Positions 33,529-42,281 of a stretch of DNA of 64,000 nucleotides are shown in pieces. Location of the stretch: positions 1 to 64,000 of the forward strand of contig JAJTCO010000003.1 of the NCBI GenBank assembly GCA_021323265.1, in the 5' to 3' direction. The notes under the pieces were generated by a model. That model ran no database searches. It was not told the origin of the DNA and was given only the letters and a program-made list of their open reading frames with translations. The translations under genes were made by a program, and so were the position numbers. Source of the stretch: Pseudoduganella sp. GTDB taxonomy: Bacteria > Pseudomonadota > Gammaproteobacteria > Burkholderiales > Burkholderiaceae_D. Positions within the stretch are counted from its first letter, which is position 1. Every line of letters starts with the position of its first letter.

Positions 33529-35664
33529 GTGGAACAGAACAACACCATCCTGATCGCCAGCGGCGCCGGCCTCGATGTGGCGGCGCTGGAGCTGGCGCTT
33601 GCCCGGCACGACTACCGCGTCGAGTCGGTGGCCAGCGGCGACCTGGCGCTGGCGGCCGCGCGCGCCGGCAACGTCACCCTGGTCCTGCTCGATGCCGCCC
33701 TGGCCGGCAGCGCCGAACTGGAACTGACTGGCCAGATCACGCAGGCGCGCGCCGAACGCCGCATCCCGGTGCTGGTCATGTCTTCGCGCCCGTCCAAAGA
33801 CGAGCAGCGGCGGGCCGCACGCGCCGGCGCCGACGGCTACTTCGCCCTGCCGCTCGCCACCACCAGCGTGCTCGACCACGTGCTGTTCGCGCTGCAAGGC
33901 AAGCGCATCGGCGGCCACGACCTGGAAGTGAACTACCACTTCATGGCAGCCGCCTCGCCGGACGCCGTGCTCCTGCTGGACCTGGACAGCGGCTGCCCGG
34001 TCGACCTGAACCACCGCGCCGAGCAGCTGTTCGGCCGCAATGCGCTGGAGCTGCTGGCACTGCCGCTGGCCGAGCTGTGCGACCCGGCGCAACTGGCCGA
34101 CATGGTGGAACGCGTGCAAGCGGGCGAACTGCGCGTGCACCACATCAGCTTCCGCCACAGCAGCGGGCGCATGGTCGAGTGCGAAGTGCGCGGCGTGCGC
34201 ATTGCCAAGCCAGGCCGGCGCCTGTTCCATATCCGCCTGGTCGACGTCACTGGCGCCCAGCGCGCGGAAGCGCTGCGCCTGGGGCAGGAGCAGCTGCTGG
34301 AAATGATGGCGCGCGGCGTGCCGCTGGCGCAAACCCTGCAGGCCCTGGTGCGCCTGGTCGAAGCGCAGTCGGACGGCGTGCTGTGCTCCGTCATGCTGCT
34401 TGACCAGGACGGCGTGCACATGCGCTGCGCCTGCTGCCCCAGCCTGCCGCCCGCCTACTCGGCCCTGCTGGAAGGCATGGCGATCGGCCCCGGCGTGGGC
34501 TCCTGCGGCACGGCCATGTTCCGACGCGAAGCGGTGGTGGTGTCGGACATCGAACACGACCCGCTGTGGGCGCCCTATCTCGACCTGATCCGGGAATTCG
34601 GGCTGCGCGCCTGCTGGTCCATGCCCATCATGCTGGACGAGCACACCGTGCTGGGGTCGTTCGCCATGTACTACCGCAGCGTACGTTATCCCGAGGCGGA
34701 AGAGCAGCGCCTGATCGGCGTCGCCAGCCACCTGGCCAGCATCGCCATCGAACGCTCGCGGCGCGAAGCGGAGCTGGAGGGCCACCGCAGCCACCTGGAG
34801 GAGCTGGTGGCGGCGCGCACTGCGCAGCTGTCGCGCGCCAAGCAGCACGCCGAGCTGACCAGCGAGGAACTGCAGGCGGCGCTGGAAAACCTCAGCATGA
34901 CGCAGGAAGAACTGGTCCGGCGCGACAAGCTGGCCGCCCTCGGCGCGCTGGTGGCAGGCGTGGCCCATGAGCTGAACACCCCGATCGGCAACAGCCTGGT
35001 CACCGCCTCCACCCTGGCCGACCAGACGGCGCGCCTGAGCGAACAGGTGGACGCCGGCATCCGCCGCTCGGAACTGGACAACTTCCTGGCGCGTGCGCGC
35101 GAAGCGGGGGAAATCATCGAGCGCAACCTGCAGCGCGCCGCCCACCTGGTGGCCAGCTTCAAGCAGATTGCCGTCGACACCACCGATGCCCAGCGCCGCC
35201 CCTTCTACCTCGACCAGATGCTGCAGGAATTGCTGGCGCCCCTGTGGGCCGGCCTGCCGCAGCCGCGCCCCAACCTGGTGCTGGACGTGGTGCCCGGCCT
35301 GCAGCTGGACAGCTATCCCGGCCCGCTGAGCCAGGCCCTGTCGCACCTGGTCGACAACTGCATCTCGCATGCCTTCAGCGGCCCGGGGGACGGCGAACCG
35401 GCCGTCACCATCAGCGCCAGCGCCGAAGGCAGCGACGTGCTGCTGTCGGTGTCCGACAATGGCGTGGGCATCGCGCCCGAGCAGCTGCGCCGCGTGTTCG
35501 ACCCCTTCTACACGACGCGGCTGGGCGCCGGCCAGTCGGGCCTGGGCCTGTACATCACGCACAACATCGTGACCGGGGTCCTGGGCGGGCACATCGACGT
35601 GGTCAGCGCGCCCGGCCACGGCAGCACCTTCACCATGCGCATCCCCAGCACGGCCCCGCGATGA
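33529..35664 (+). CDS. Hybrid sensor histidine kinase: degenerate receiver - PAS - GAF - kinase
   Basis: The 711-residue soluble kinase has a GTG start. Residues 1-125 are a receiver-like domain keeping Asp55 (VLLDAAL) but lacking the acidic pair (ILIASG in place of ILIVDD) and the conserved Lys (ALPL in place of xKPx). Next come a PAS domain (about 135-245), a GAF domain (about 260-410), a coiled coil (about 415-460), and the kinase core with His480 in GVAHELNTPIGN, N-box DNCISHAF, DNGVGI and GLGLYIT. There is no membrane segment. HELNTP resembles large cytosolic HWE/HisKA kinases. The partner regulator is not next to it. Its stop overlaps the next small gene (ATGA). Confidence 0.88.
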   Translation: MEQNNTILIASGAGLDVAALELALARHDYRVESVASGDLALAAARAGNVTLVLLDAALAGSAELELTGQITQARAERRIPVLVMSSRPSKDEQRRAARAGADGYFALPLATTSVLDHVLFALQGKRIGGHDLEVNYHFMAAASPDAVLLLDLDSGCPVDLNHRAEQLFGRNALELLALPLAELCDPAQLADMVERVQAGELRVHHISFRHSSGRMVECEVRGVRIAKPGRRLFHIRLVDVTGAQRAEALRLGQEQLLEMMARGVPLAQTLQALVRLVEAQSDGVLCSVMLLDQDGVHMRCACCPSLPPAYSALLEGMAIGPGVGSCGTAMFRREAVVVSDIEHDPLWAPYLDLIREFGLRACWSMPIMLDEHTVLGSFAMYYRSVRYPEAEEQRLIGVASHLASIAIERSRREAELEGHRSHLEELVAARTAQLSRAKQHAELTSEELQAALENLSMTQEELVRRDKLAALGALVAGVAHELNTPIGNSLVTASTLADQTARLSEQVDAGIRRSELDNFLARAREAGEIIERNLQRAAHLVASFKQIAVDTTDAQRRPFYLDQMLQELLAPLWAGLPQPRPNLVLDVVPGLQLDSYPGPLSQALSHLVDNCISHAFSGPGDGEPAVTISASAEGSDVLLSVSDNGVGIAPEQLRRVFDPFYTTRLGAGQSGLGLYITHNIVTGVLGGHIDVVSAPGHGSTFTMRIPSTAPR

Positions 35665-35864
35665 AGCGCCGCACCGCACTCCTGCTGGCTGTCGCCACCC
35701 TGGCCACCGGGGCCGCCCTCGCCCGCCCGGCCTGGTGGTACCTGTACCAGAGCCGCCTGGACGGCCAGCGCGCCTGCTCGCAAACGCCGCTGGGCGAAGG
35801 CTGGACACAAATTGCCGGACCATTCAAAGATGCCCATTGCGAAAAATTGGTGCGTACTAAATAA
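35661..35864 (+). CDS. Small exported or membrane-anchored protein, unknown
   Basis: The 67-residue frame starts in an ATGA overlap with the kinase stop, which supports its being real. The N-terminus is MKRRTALLLAVATLATGAALA, a signal peptide or single membrane helix. The remaining 45 residues have two Cys (RACSQ, DAHCEK) that could form a disulfide, and several Trp/Tyr. I recognise no family. It may be a small partner of the kinase. Confidence 0.6.
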   Translation: MKRRTALLLAVATLATGAALARPAWWYLYQSRLDGQRACSQTPLGEGWTQIAGPFKDAHCEKLVRTK

Positions 35865-35912
35865 TGAAGCCAAAGCAAGAAGCAACGCCATCCCAACTCG
35901 AAAGGAGACCGT

Positions 35913-36446
35913 ATGTTTCAAAATCCCGAGCAGTTCGCCGCCGCTACCAAGACCCTGTTTGAGTTCCAGCTGGAGACCTTCAACACCCTGACCAACCGCG
36001 CCATGCAAGGCGTGGAGCAAGCCGTCGCCCTGAACATCGCCACCGCCCGGAAGGCGCTGGACGAGAATATCGACGCCGGGCGCAAGGTCAGCGCCTCGGC
36101 CACGCCGCAGGAAGCCATGGACGTCATCAACGCCCGTCTGCAGCCCGGCATGGCCGCCACCAACGCCTACAACCAGCAGCTGGGCTCCCTGCTCAGCGAA
36201 ATGTCCAGCGAGTTCCACAAGGCCGCCGACGCCCACCTGGCCGAAGCCAAGTCCAACCTGAGCGCCTTGATCTACGACGTGACGCAAAACGTGCGCCCCG
36301 GCTCGGAAAACGCGGTGGAGATTGTCAAAAATGCCATCGACAACGCCTTCAAGGGCTATGAGCAGGTGACCCAGGCCACGCGCAACGCCGTCACCGCCTT
36401 CGAGCAGCAAGTGGAAAAGGCCAGCGCCAAGACCAAGAAGGGCTGA
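35913..36446 (+). CDS. Phasin family protein
   Basis: The 177-residue protein begins FQNPEQFAAATKTLFEFQLETFNTLTNRAMQGVEQAVALNI, typical of phasin_2 (PhaP). Phasins coat polyhydroxyalkanoate granules and also interact with lipids. The sequence is almost all amphipathic helix, Ala-rich, with no Cys or signal peptide. AAAGGAG precedes the ATG. The Lys-rich tail (KASAKTKKG) is common. It stands alone on the plus strand. Confidence 0.92.
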   Translation: MFQNPEQFAAATKTLFEFQLETFNTLTNRAMQGVEQAVALNIATARKALDENIDAGRKVSASATPQEAMDVINARLQPGMAATNAYNQQLGSLLSEMSSEFHKAADAHLAEAKSNLSALIYDVTQNVRPGSENAVEIVKNAIDNAFKGYEQVTQATRNAVTAFEQQVEKASAKTKKG

Positions 36447-36470
36447 CAGCGGGCCTGCCGGCGCGTTATA

Positions 36471-36486
36471 CTGTATATAAATACAG
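36471..36486 (+). promoter_or_regulatory. LexA (SOS) box upstream of the FAN1-like gene
   Basis: CTGTATATAAATACAG is a perfect CTGT-N8-ACAG with the A/T-rich centre of strong LexA sites. It ends 21 bases before the ATG at 36508, so bound LexA would block the promoter. It could also form a small hairpin, but the match to the SOS consensus explains it better. Confidence 0.85.
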
Positions 36487-36507
36487 TTTTCGCGCCGCGC
36501 TGCCTGC

Positions 36508-38148
36508 ATGAACCCAGTCCTTGAAAATCCGTTTTATTACCTGGAGAACTTCCATCAGGTCCTGCAGTGGATTGGCGAACGCTATAGCGACCTGCTGACG
36601 GAGGAGGAAGCCGCTTTCCTCGCCAGTTTCCCCGCCCTGCCCCAGCCGGCGCGCGCCCTGTTCGTGCGCATGGTGATGCGCAAGGGGGAGCTGTTCCGCG
36701 CCTCCAAGCTCAGTTACCCCGAAATCGGCTGCGCCCTGTCCGCCGCCGCGCCGCTGGTCGAGCAAGGCTGGGTGGTGCAGGACCCGGAACTGACGCTGGA
36801 CGAACTGTTCGAACTGCTGCAAAAGCCCGAAATCACGCGCGTCTTCGCGCTGGGCGGCGCCGAGCGCAACGCGCGCAAGGCCGACCAGCTGGCTGCGCTG
36901 CGCCTGCGCCACGCGGGCAGCCACCGCTTCACGGCCTGGTACGCCGATGCGGGCGACCAGGCTTACCGCATCCTGGCCAAGCCGCTGTGCGACCGGCTGC
37001 GCCTGATCTTCTTTGGCAACTTCCACCAGGACTGGTCGGAATTCGTGCTGTCCAACCTGGGCATCTACCGCTACGAAAAGGTCGAGTTCTCGCCCGCCGC
37101 ACGGGGCTTCCGCTCGCGGCGCGACATCGACGACTACCTGGCCCTGCACGCCTGCCGCGAACGTTTTTCCGACGGCGAAGACCCGCTCGTGCTGGTGCAG
37201 GAACTGCCGGCGCCGGCCGGCGACAACGAATGGCTGCACAGCCGGCGCCAGAAGCTGCTGTTCCAGTTCGGCCAGCAGCTGGAAAAGCTGGGCAACTGGG
37301 CCGGCGCCTTCGAGCTCTACCAGCAATGCGCCTATCCCGGCGCGCGTGCGCGCGCCATCCGCGTACTGGAAAAGGACGAGCGCCTGGGCCTGGCCTACGA
37401 ATGGCTGCAGCGCGCACAGGCCGCGCCGGAAAGCGAAGCGGAACGCCAGCAGCTGCTGCGCATGGCGCCGCGCCTGCGCCGCAAGCTGGGCCACATGCGC
37501 GAGCCGGCCTCCCGGCGCACGACGGTCGAACGCATCGACCTGCTCCTGCCCCTGCCCGGCGAGGCATGGTGGGTCGAGGGCGTGGTGCGCGACCACCTGT
37601 GGCAGGATGAAGCGCCCTGTTTCTACGTGGAGAACGCCCTGGCCAATTCCCTGTTTGGCCTGCTGTGCTGGGAGGCGGTGTTTGCCGCCATTCCCGGCGC
37701 CTTCTTCCACCCTTTCCACCACGGCCCGGCCGACCTGCACAGCGCCGACTTCCAGCGCCGCCGCGCCGCCCTGTTCGACGCCTGCCTGGCGCGCCTGGAG
37801 GACGGCAGCTACCGCGAGGCCATCCGCGCCAACTACGCCGCCAAGGCGGGCTTGCAGTCGCCGTTCGTGTACTGGGAGGCGATCGATGAGGAGCTGCTGG
37901 CCCTGGCACTGGACTGCATCCCGGCCGCCCACCTGCGGCTGTGGTTCGAGCGCATCCTGCAGGACATCAAGTCCAACCGCAGCGGCTTCCCCGACCTGAT
38001 CCGCTTCTGGCCTGCCGAACGGCGCTACCAGATGGTGGAAGTCAAGGGGCCGGGCGACCGCCTGCAGGACAACCAGCTGCGCTGGATCGACTACTGCGCC
38101 GAGCACGGCATGCCGGTGTCGGTCTGTTACCTGGCGTGGCAGGCATGA
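36508..38148 (+). CDS. FAN1-like structure-specific nuclease (VRR-NUC domain)
   Basis: The 546-residue protein has the FAN1 layout. The N-terminus, PFYYLENFHQVLQWIGERYSDLL...RALFVRMVMRKGELFR, is the family's SAP/winged-helix start. Residues of about 250-420 are TPR-like helices, and the C-terminal VRR-NUC domain carries Asp496 (FPDL), Glu511 and Lys513 (VEVKGPGDRL), with NQLRWIDY. FAN1 enzymes cut 5' flaps and help unhook interstrand crosslinks. Its stop overlaps the next gene by four bases (ATGA), so the helicase is co-translated. A LexA box lies at 36471, so the pair should be DNA-damage inducible. Only gene-level inference supports a crosslink-repair role. Confidence 0.9.
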   Translation: MNPVLENPFYYLENFHQVLQWIGERYSDLLTEEEAAFLASFPALPQPARALFVRMVMRKGELFRASKLSYPEIGCALSAAAPLVEQGWVVQDPELTLDELFELLQKPEITRVFALGGAERNARKADQLAALRLRHAGSHRFTAWYADAGDQAYRILAKPLCDRLRLIFFGNFHQDWSEFVLSNLGIYRYEKVEFSPAARGFRSRRDIDDYLALHACRERFSDGEDPLVLVQELPAPAGDNEWLHSRRQKLLFQFGQQLEKLGNWAGAFELYQQCAYPGARARAIRVLEKDERLGLAYEWLQRAQAAPESEAERQQLLRMAPRLRRKLGHMREPASRRTTVERIDLLLPLPGEAWWVEGVVRDHLWQDEAPCFYVENALANSLFGLLCWEAVFAAIPGAFFHPFHHGPADLHSADFQRRRAALFDACLARLEDGSYREAIRANYAAKAGLQSPFVYWEAIDEELLALALDCIPAAHLRLWFERILQDIKSNRSGFPDLIRFWPAERRYQMVEVKGPGDRLQDNQLRWIDYCAEHGMPVSVCYLAWQA

Positions 38149-40442
38149 GCGCAAGCCCCGGCTACACCATCGCCGTGCGCGCCCTGTGCGAATTCACGGC
38201 CAAGCAAGGCGACCTGGACCTGCGCTTCACGCCCACGCCGACCGCGCAGGAAGGCATCGAAGGCCACGCCGTCGTCACCGGCCGGCGCGGCGAAGGCTAC
38301 GAACGCGAGGTGAGCCTGTCGGGCGACTTCGGCCCGCTGCGGGTGCGCGGCCGCGCCGACGGCTACGACCCGCGGCAGAACCAGCTGGAGGAGATCAAGA
38401 CCTATCGCGGCTACCTGTCGCGCCAGCCGGCCAACCACCGCATCCTGCACTGGGCCCAGCTCAAGGTCTACGGCCACCTGCTGTGCAGCGCGCGCGCCCT
38501 GCCCGCGCTGCGCCTGGCGCTCGTGTATTTCGACATCGGCACGCAAAAGGAAACCGTGCTGACCGAGGAGGCCGACGCCGGCGCGCTGCGCGCCTTCTTC
38601 GAAGAACAGTGCAGCCGCTTCGTGGCCTGGGCCGAGCAGGAACTGGCGCACCGCACGGCACGCGACGCCCAGCTGCGCACCTTGCGCTTTCCCCATCCCG
38701 ACTTCCGCCCCGGCCAGCGCGCGCTGGCCGAAGCGATGTACCGGGCCAGCGCGCGCGGCTGCGCCCTGCTGGCGCAGGCGCCGACAGGCATCGGCAAGAG
38801 CATCGGCAGCATCTTCCCCATGCTGAAGGCCAGCGCCGAGCATGGACTGGACAAGGTGTTCTTCCTGGCGGCCAAGACCAGCGGCCGCAGCATGGCGCTG
38901 GGCGCGCTGGAAACCATCAAGCGCAGCGCCCCACTGCTACCCTTGCGCGCACTGGAGCTGGTGGCCAAGAGCACCGCCTGCGAGCATCCCGACAAGGCCT
39001 GCCACGGCGAATCGTGCCCGCTGGCGCAGGGCTTCTACGACCGCCTGGCCGCCGCCCGCGCCGAGGCGCTGCGCCAGCCCATGCTGGACCGCGCTGCCGT
39101 GCGCGCGGCCGCCCTGGCGCACCAGGTCTGTCCCTACTATCTGCAGTCGGAGCTGGTGCGCTGGGCCGACGTGGTGGTGGGCGACTACAACTACTACTTC
39201 GACGTCAGCGCCATGCTGTACAGCCTGACGCAGATGAACGGCTGGAAGGTCGGCGTGCTGGCCGACGAAGCGCACAACATGGTGTCGCGCGCGCGCAAGA
39301 TGTACTCCGCGCAGATGGAGCATGTGCGCCTGCGCGTATTGCGCAAGAGCGCGCCCGAGGCACTGCGCAAGCCGCTGGACCGCGTGCACCGCCAATGGAG
39401 CGCGCTGGAGAAGGAACAGGACGCCGAATACGCCAGCCACGCCGCGCTGCCGGAAAAGTTCATGGCCGCGCTGCAGAATGCCTGCACCGAGATCGGCGAC
39501 TACATGGCCGAGCATCCGGCCTGGTTCGATGCCGACGTGCTGGACTTCTACTTCAATGCCCTGCAGTTCGGACGCCTGGCGGAAAGCTTCGGCGAGCATT
39601 CGCTGTTCGACATCGAGAAGTCCGACGGCGGGCGCGGCGCGGCAGCGGGCCGCGCCGGCTCGGTGCTCTGCATCCGCAACATCCTGCCGGCCCCCTTCCT
39701 GAAGCCGCGCTTCGAAGCGGCCCATGCCGTGGCATTGTTCTCGGCCACGCTCAGTCCCTGGAACTATTACGCCGACACGCTCGGCATGCCGGCCGACACG
39801 GCCTGGGTGGACGTGGCCTCGCCCTTTGAAGCGCAGCAATTGCAGGTGCACATCGCCAGCCACATCTCCACGCGCTACCAGCACCGCACGCGCTCGCTGG
39901 CGCCCATTGCCGCGCTGATGGGCGAGCAGTACCAGCGCCAGCCCGGCAACTACCTCGCCTTCTTCAGCAGCTTCGATTACATGGAAAAGGTGGCCGAACT
40001 GTTCGCCACGTGCCACCCCGAGGTGCCGCTGTGGCGCCAGGAGCGCCGCATGGATGAAGGCGCACGCGACGCCTTCCTGGCCCGCTTCCAGGAAGGCGGC
40101 CAGGGCATCGGCTTCGCCGTGCTGGGCGGCTCCTTTGGCGAAGGCATCGACCTGCCCGGCGAGCGCCTGATCGGCGCCTTCATCGCCACCCTTGGCCTGC
40201 CGCAAATCAATCCGGTCAATGAACAGATCAAGGCCCGCATGGAGGCTGCGTTCGGCGCCGGCTACGACTACACCTACCTCTACCCCGGCCTGCAGAAGGT
40301 GGTGCAGGCCGCCGGCCGCGTGATCCGCACCACGAGCGACCGCGGCACCGTGCACCTGATCGACGACCGCTTCGGCCGCCCCGAAGTCCAGGCCCTGTTC
40401 CCCGCCTGGTGGCAACTCGATTCCCCGAACCGTTCTGCATAG
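38145..40442 (+). CDS. XPD/DinG-like Fe-S helicase with N-terminal PD-(D/E)XK nuclease-like domain
   Basis: The 765-residue protein starts in an ATGA overlap with the FAN1 gene. Residues of about 60-130 look like a RecB/Cas4-type nuclease fold: Asp72 (GRADGYD), Glu83-x-Lys85 (EEIKT) and Q105-x3-Y109. The helicase follows: Walker A APTGIGKS at about 212-219, four Cys for a 4Fe-4S cluster (279, 286, 291, 329), DEAH at 374-377 and motif VI-region GSFGEGIDLPGERL, ending QAAGRVIRT. XPD/DinG-type helicases unwind 5'-to-3'. Fusion to a nuclease-like domain and pairing with FAN1 suggest a combined unwinding-and-cutting repair machine. The length is near that of related DEAD_2 helicases plus the extra domain. 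Confidence 0.9.
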   Translation: MSASPGYTIAVRALCEFTAKQGDLDLRFTPTPTAQEGIEGHAVVTGRRGEGYEREVSLSGDFGPLRVRGRADGYDPRQNQLEEIKTYRGYLSRQPANHRILHWAQLKVYGHLLCSARALPALRLALVYFDIGTQKETVLTEEADAGALRAFFEEQCSRFVAWAEQELAHRTARDAQLRTLRFPHPDFRPGQRALAEAMYRASARGCALLAQAPTGIGKSIGSIFPMLKASAEHGLDKVFFLAAKTSGRSMALGALETIKRSAPLLPLRALELVAKSTACEHPDKACHGESCPLAQGFYDRLAAARAEALRQPMLDRAAVRAAALAHQVCPYYLQSELVRWADVVVGDYNYYFDVSAMLYSLTQMNGWKVGVLADEAHNMVSRARKMYSAQMEHVRLRVLRKSAPEALRKPLDRVHRQWSALEKEQDAEYASHAALPEKFMAALQNACTEIGDYMAEHPAWFDADVLDFYFNALQFGRLAESFGEHSLFDIEKSDGGRGAAAGRAGSVLCIRNILPAPFLKPRFEAAHAVALFSATLSPWNYYADTLGMPADTAWVDVASPFEAQQLQVHIASHISTRYQHRTRSLAPIAALMGEQYQRQPGNYLAFFSSFDYMEKVAELFATCHPEVPLWRQERRMDEGARDAFLARFQEGGQGIGFAVLGGSFGEGIDLPGERLIGAFIATLGLPQINPVNEQIKARMEAAFGAGYDYTYLYPGLQKVVQAAGRVIRTTSDRGTVHLIDDRFGRPEVQALFPAWWQLDSPNRSA

Positions 40443-40490
40443 TCGCTGCCCGATCTCAGAAGCGCCCACCGAGCCGAACTTCCGATGCTG

Positions 40491-41216
40491 CTAGAGCCCC
40501 TTGACCTTCTGGTAGCCGCTGCGGCTGACGGGAATGCGCCGCCCGTCCTGCAGGATGGCACAGTGGCTGTCCTTGGTGGCCTGTTCGATACGCTCGATGC
40601 GCTCGACATTCACGATCCACGAGCGGTGCAGGCGCACGAAGCGCGTCTGGTCCAGTTGTTCCTCCAGCTCCGACAGGCGCTGGTTCTTCAGGTAGGACTT
40701 GCCCTCGGCCAGGATCTCGACGTAGTCGTCCTGCGCCTCGATGCTGTCGATGCGCTCGGCGGCAATGACATGCACGCGCGCGCCATCGCGGATCAGCACC
40801 CGTTCCAGCGGGCCGTTGCGCAGCGCCGCCTCGCTTGCCATCTGCACCACCGCCGGCCGTGCGCCGCCCAGCCGCGTGCGCGCATGCGCCAGCGCCTGGT
40901 CCAGCCGCTCCTGCGGATAAGGCTTGAGCAGGTAATCGATGGCGTGCACCTCGAACGCCTTCAGCGCGTACTGGTCATAAGCCGTGGCGAACACATAGTG
41001 CGGCTTGCTGCCGGCCAGTTCCACCACTTCGAAGCCATCCAGCTTGGGCATCTGGATGTCGAGGAACACCAGGTCGGGTTCCATCTCGGCAATCGCCTTC
41101 ACGGCCTCGAAGCCGTTGGCGCATTCGGCCACCAGCTCCACGTCGGCGTGGGCACGCAGGTACTCGCGCATGACGCCGCGGGCTAATTCTTCATCATCGA
41201 CAATGATGACGCGCAT
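40491..41216 (-). CDS. LytTR-family response regulator
   Basis: The 241-residue regulator has a receiver domain (VIIVDDEELARG; phosphoacceptor Asp in LVFLDIQMPKLDG; Lys in LLKPY) and a C-terminal LytTR DNA-binding domain (IEAQDDYVEILAEGKSYLKNQRLSELEEQL, FVRLHRSWIVNVERI). The kinase encoded 3 bases upstream is its partner. Together with the LiaI/LiaF-like genes above, it probably forms an envelope-stress system. Such regulators usually bind direct repeats near target promoters; no such repeats were searched for here. Confidence 0.93.
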   Translation of the reverse strand: MRVIIVDDEELARGVMREYLRAHADVELVAECANGFEAVKAIAEMEPDLVFLDIQMPKLDGFEVVELAGSKPHYVFATAYDQYALKAFEVHAIDYLLKPYPQERLDQALAHARTRLGGARPAVVQMASEAALRNGPLERVLIRDGARVHVIAAERIDSIEAQDDYVEILAEGKSYLKNQRLSELEEQLDQTRFVRLHRSWIVNVERIERIEQATKDSHCAILQDGRRIPVSRSGYQKVKGL

Positions 41217-41219
41217 GGT

Positions 41220-42281
41220 TCAGGACTCCTTGGTTTCCGCAGGCAGCGTCAGCGCCACCCGGTATCGATTATTCTCATGCGTGCAATGCACGCTGGACTG
41301 ATGGCCATAGGCCGCCGCCAGCCGCTCGCGCACGTTGACCAGGCCGATGCCGTTGCCCTTGCGGGGCGGCGTGTCCGGATCGGTATCGTTCTCCACGCTG
41401 ATCTTCAGCAGCGAGCCTTCGCGCCGCGCATCGATGCGCACCATGCCGCCTTCCGGCAAGCCGCCGATGCCATGCTTGACGGCGTTTTCCACCAGCGGCT
41501 GCAAGATCATCGGCGGCAGCAGGCAAGGCAGCGCGGCCTCGTCCACCGCCTGCTCCACGCCCAGGCGCGCGCCGAAGCGCACCTTCTCGATCGCCAGGAA
41601 ATGCCCGACCAGGCGCACCTCTTCTTCCAGCGTGATCTTGCCCTGCGCCTCGATCCCCAGGCTCTGGCGGAAGAAATCGGACAGGCGCTGCGTCATGTCG
41701 CGGGCACGCTTGGCATCGATCGACGTCAGCGCGCTGATCGAGTTCAGGCTGTTGAACAGGAAGTGCGGATCGATCTGGGTGCGCAGCATGCGCAGTTCGG
41801 CGTTGCGCGCCATCAGCTTCGATTCCAGCTCGCGTTGCTCGGCCTGGCGGGCCCGTACGAACTCGGCGAACAGGTAGTTCAGCGTGGCCAGCAAGCCGTA
41901 CATCAGGACGCCCAGGCTGAACAGCAGCGCCGTCAACTGCGGCCGCGCCGCGACGCCCTGGGCACCGAAGGACTCCGCGGCGCCGTTCCACACGCCCATC
42001 AGGAACACCCAGAAGAAGCCGGCGCATATGGCGGCGGTCAGGGTCGACACCAGGATCACCACCGGGCTGCGTTCGCGCAGCGGATTGGCCTTGCACATGT
42101 AGTAAGCGGAAAAACCGGCGCCCACGGAAAACAGCAGGGTCACCGGCACGGCAAACAGCATGGCGCGCAGCGGCGGCTCGTTGCCCAGGACGGCGACCGC
42201 CCCGCCCAGGCCGAGCCCCAGCAGCAGCCATACCGTCAAGTACAGCAGGATGCCGCTGCGGCTGGTCAGCACCCGCTGCAT
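41220..42281 (-). CDS. LytS/YehU-type sensor histidine kinase
   Basis: The 353-residue membrane kinase has four to five hydrophobic segments in residues 15-150 (for example ILLYLTVWLLLGLGLGGAVAV). A short coiled coil is followed by the His_kinase domain with the phosphorylated His in DPHFLFNSLNSISAL and an ATPase domain (LVENAVKHGIGG, NDTDPD, GNGIGLVNVRERL). This is the LytS class that pairs with LytTR regulators. It shares one base with the LiaF-like gene (42281) and is followed by the regulator after 3 bases, so all are one operon. Confidence 0.92.
   Translation of the reverse strand: MQRVLTSRSGILLYLTVWLLLGLGLGGAVAVLGNEPPLRAMLFAVPVTLLFSVGAGFSAYYMCKANPLRERSPVVILVSTLTAAICAGFFWVFLMGVWNGAAESFGAQGVAARPQLTALLFSLGVLMYGLLATLNYLFAEFVRARQAEQRELESKLMARNAELRMLRTQIDPHFLFNSLNSISALTSIDAKRARDMTQRLSDFFRQSLGIEAQGKITLEEEVRLVGHFLAIEKVRFGARLGVEQAVDEAALPCLLPPMILQPLVENAVKHGIGGLPEGGMVRIDARREGSLLKISVENDTDPDTPPRKGNGIGLVNVRERLAAAYGHQSSVHCTHENNRYRVALTLPAETKES

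Noticed and set aside
36471..36490. Rho-independent terminator after the phasin gene
   Set aside because: The A/T-rich palindrome followed by TTTT could act as one, but the stem is only six weak pairs and the sequence is a perfect LexA consensus in the right place.
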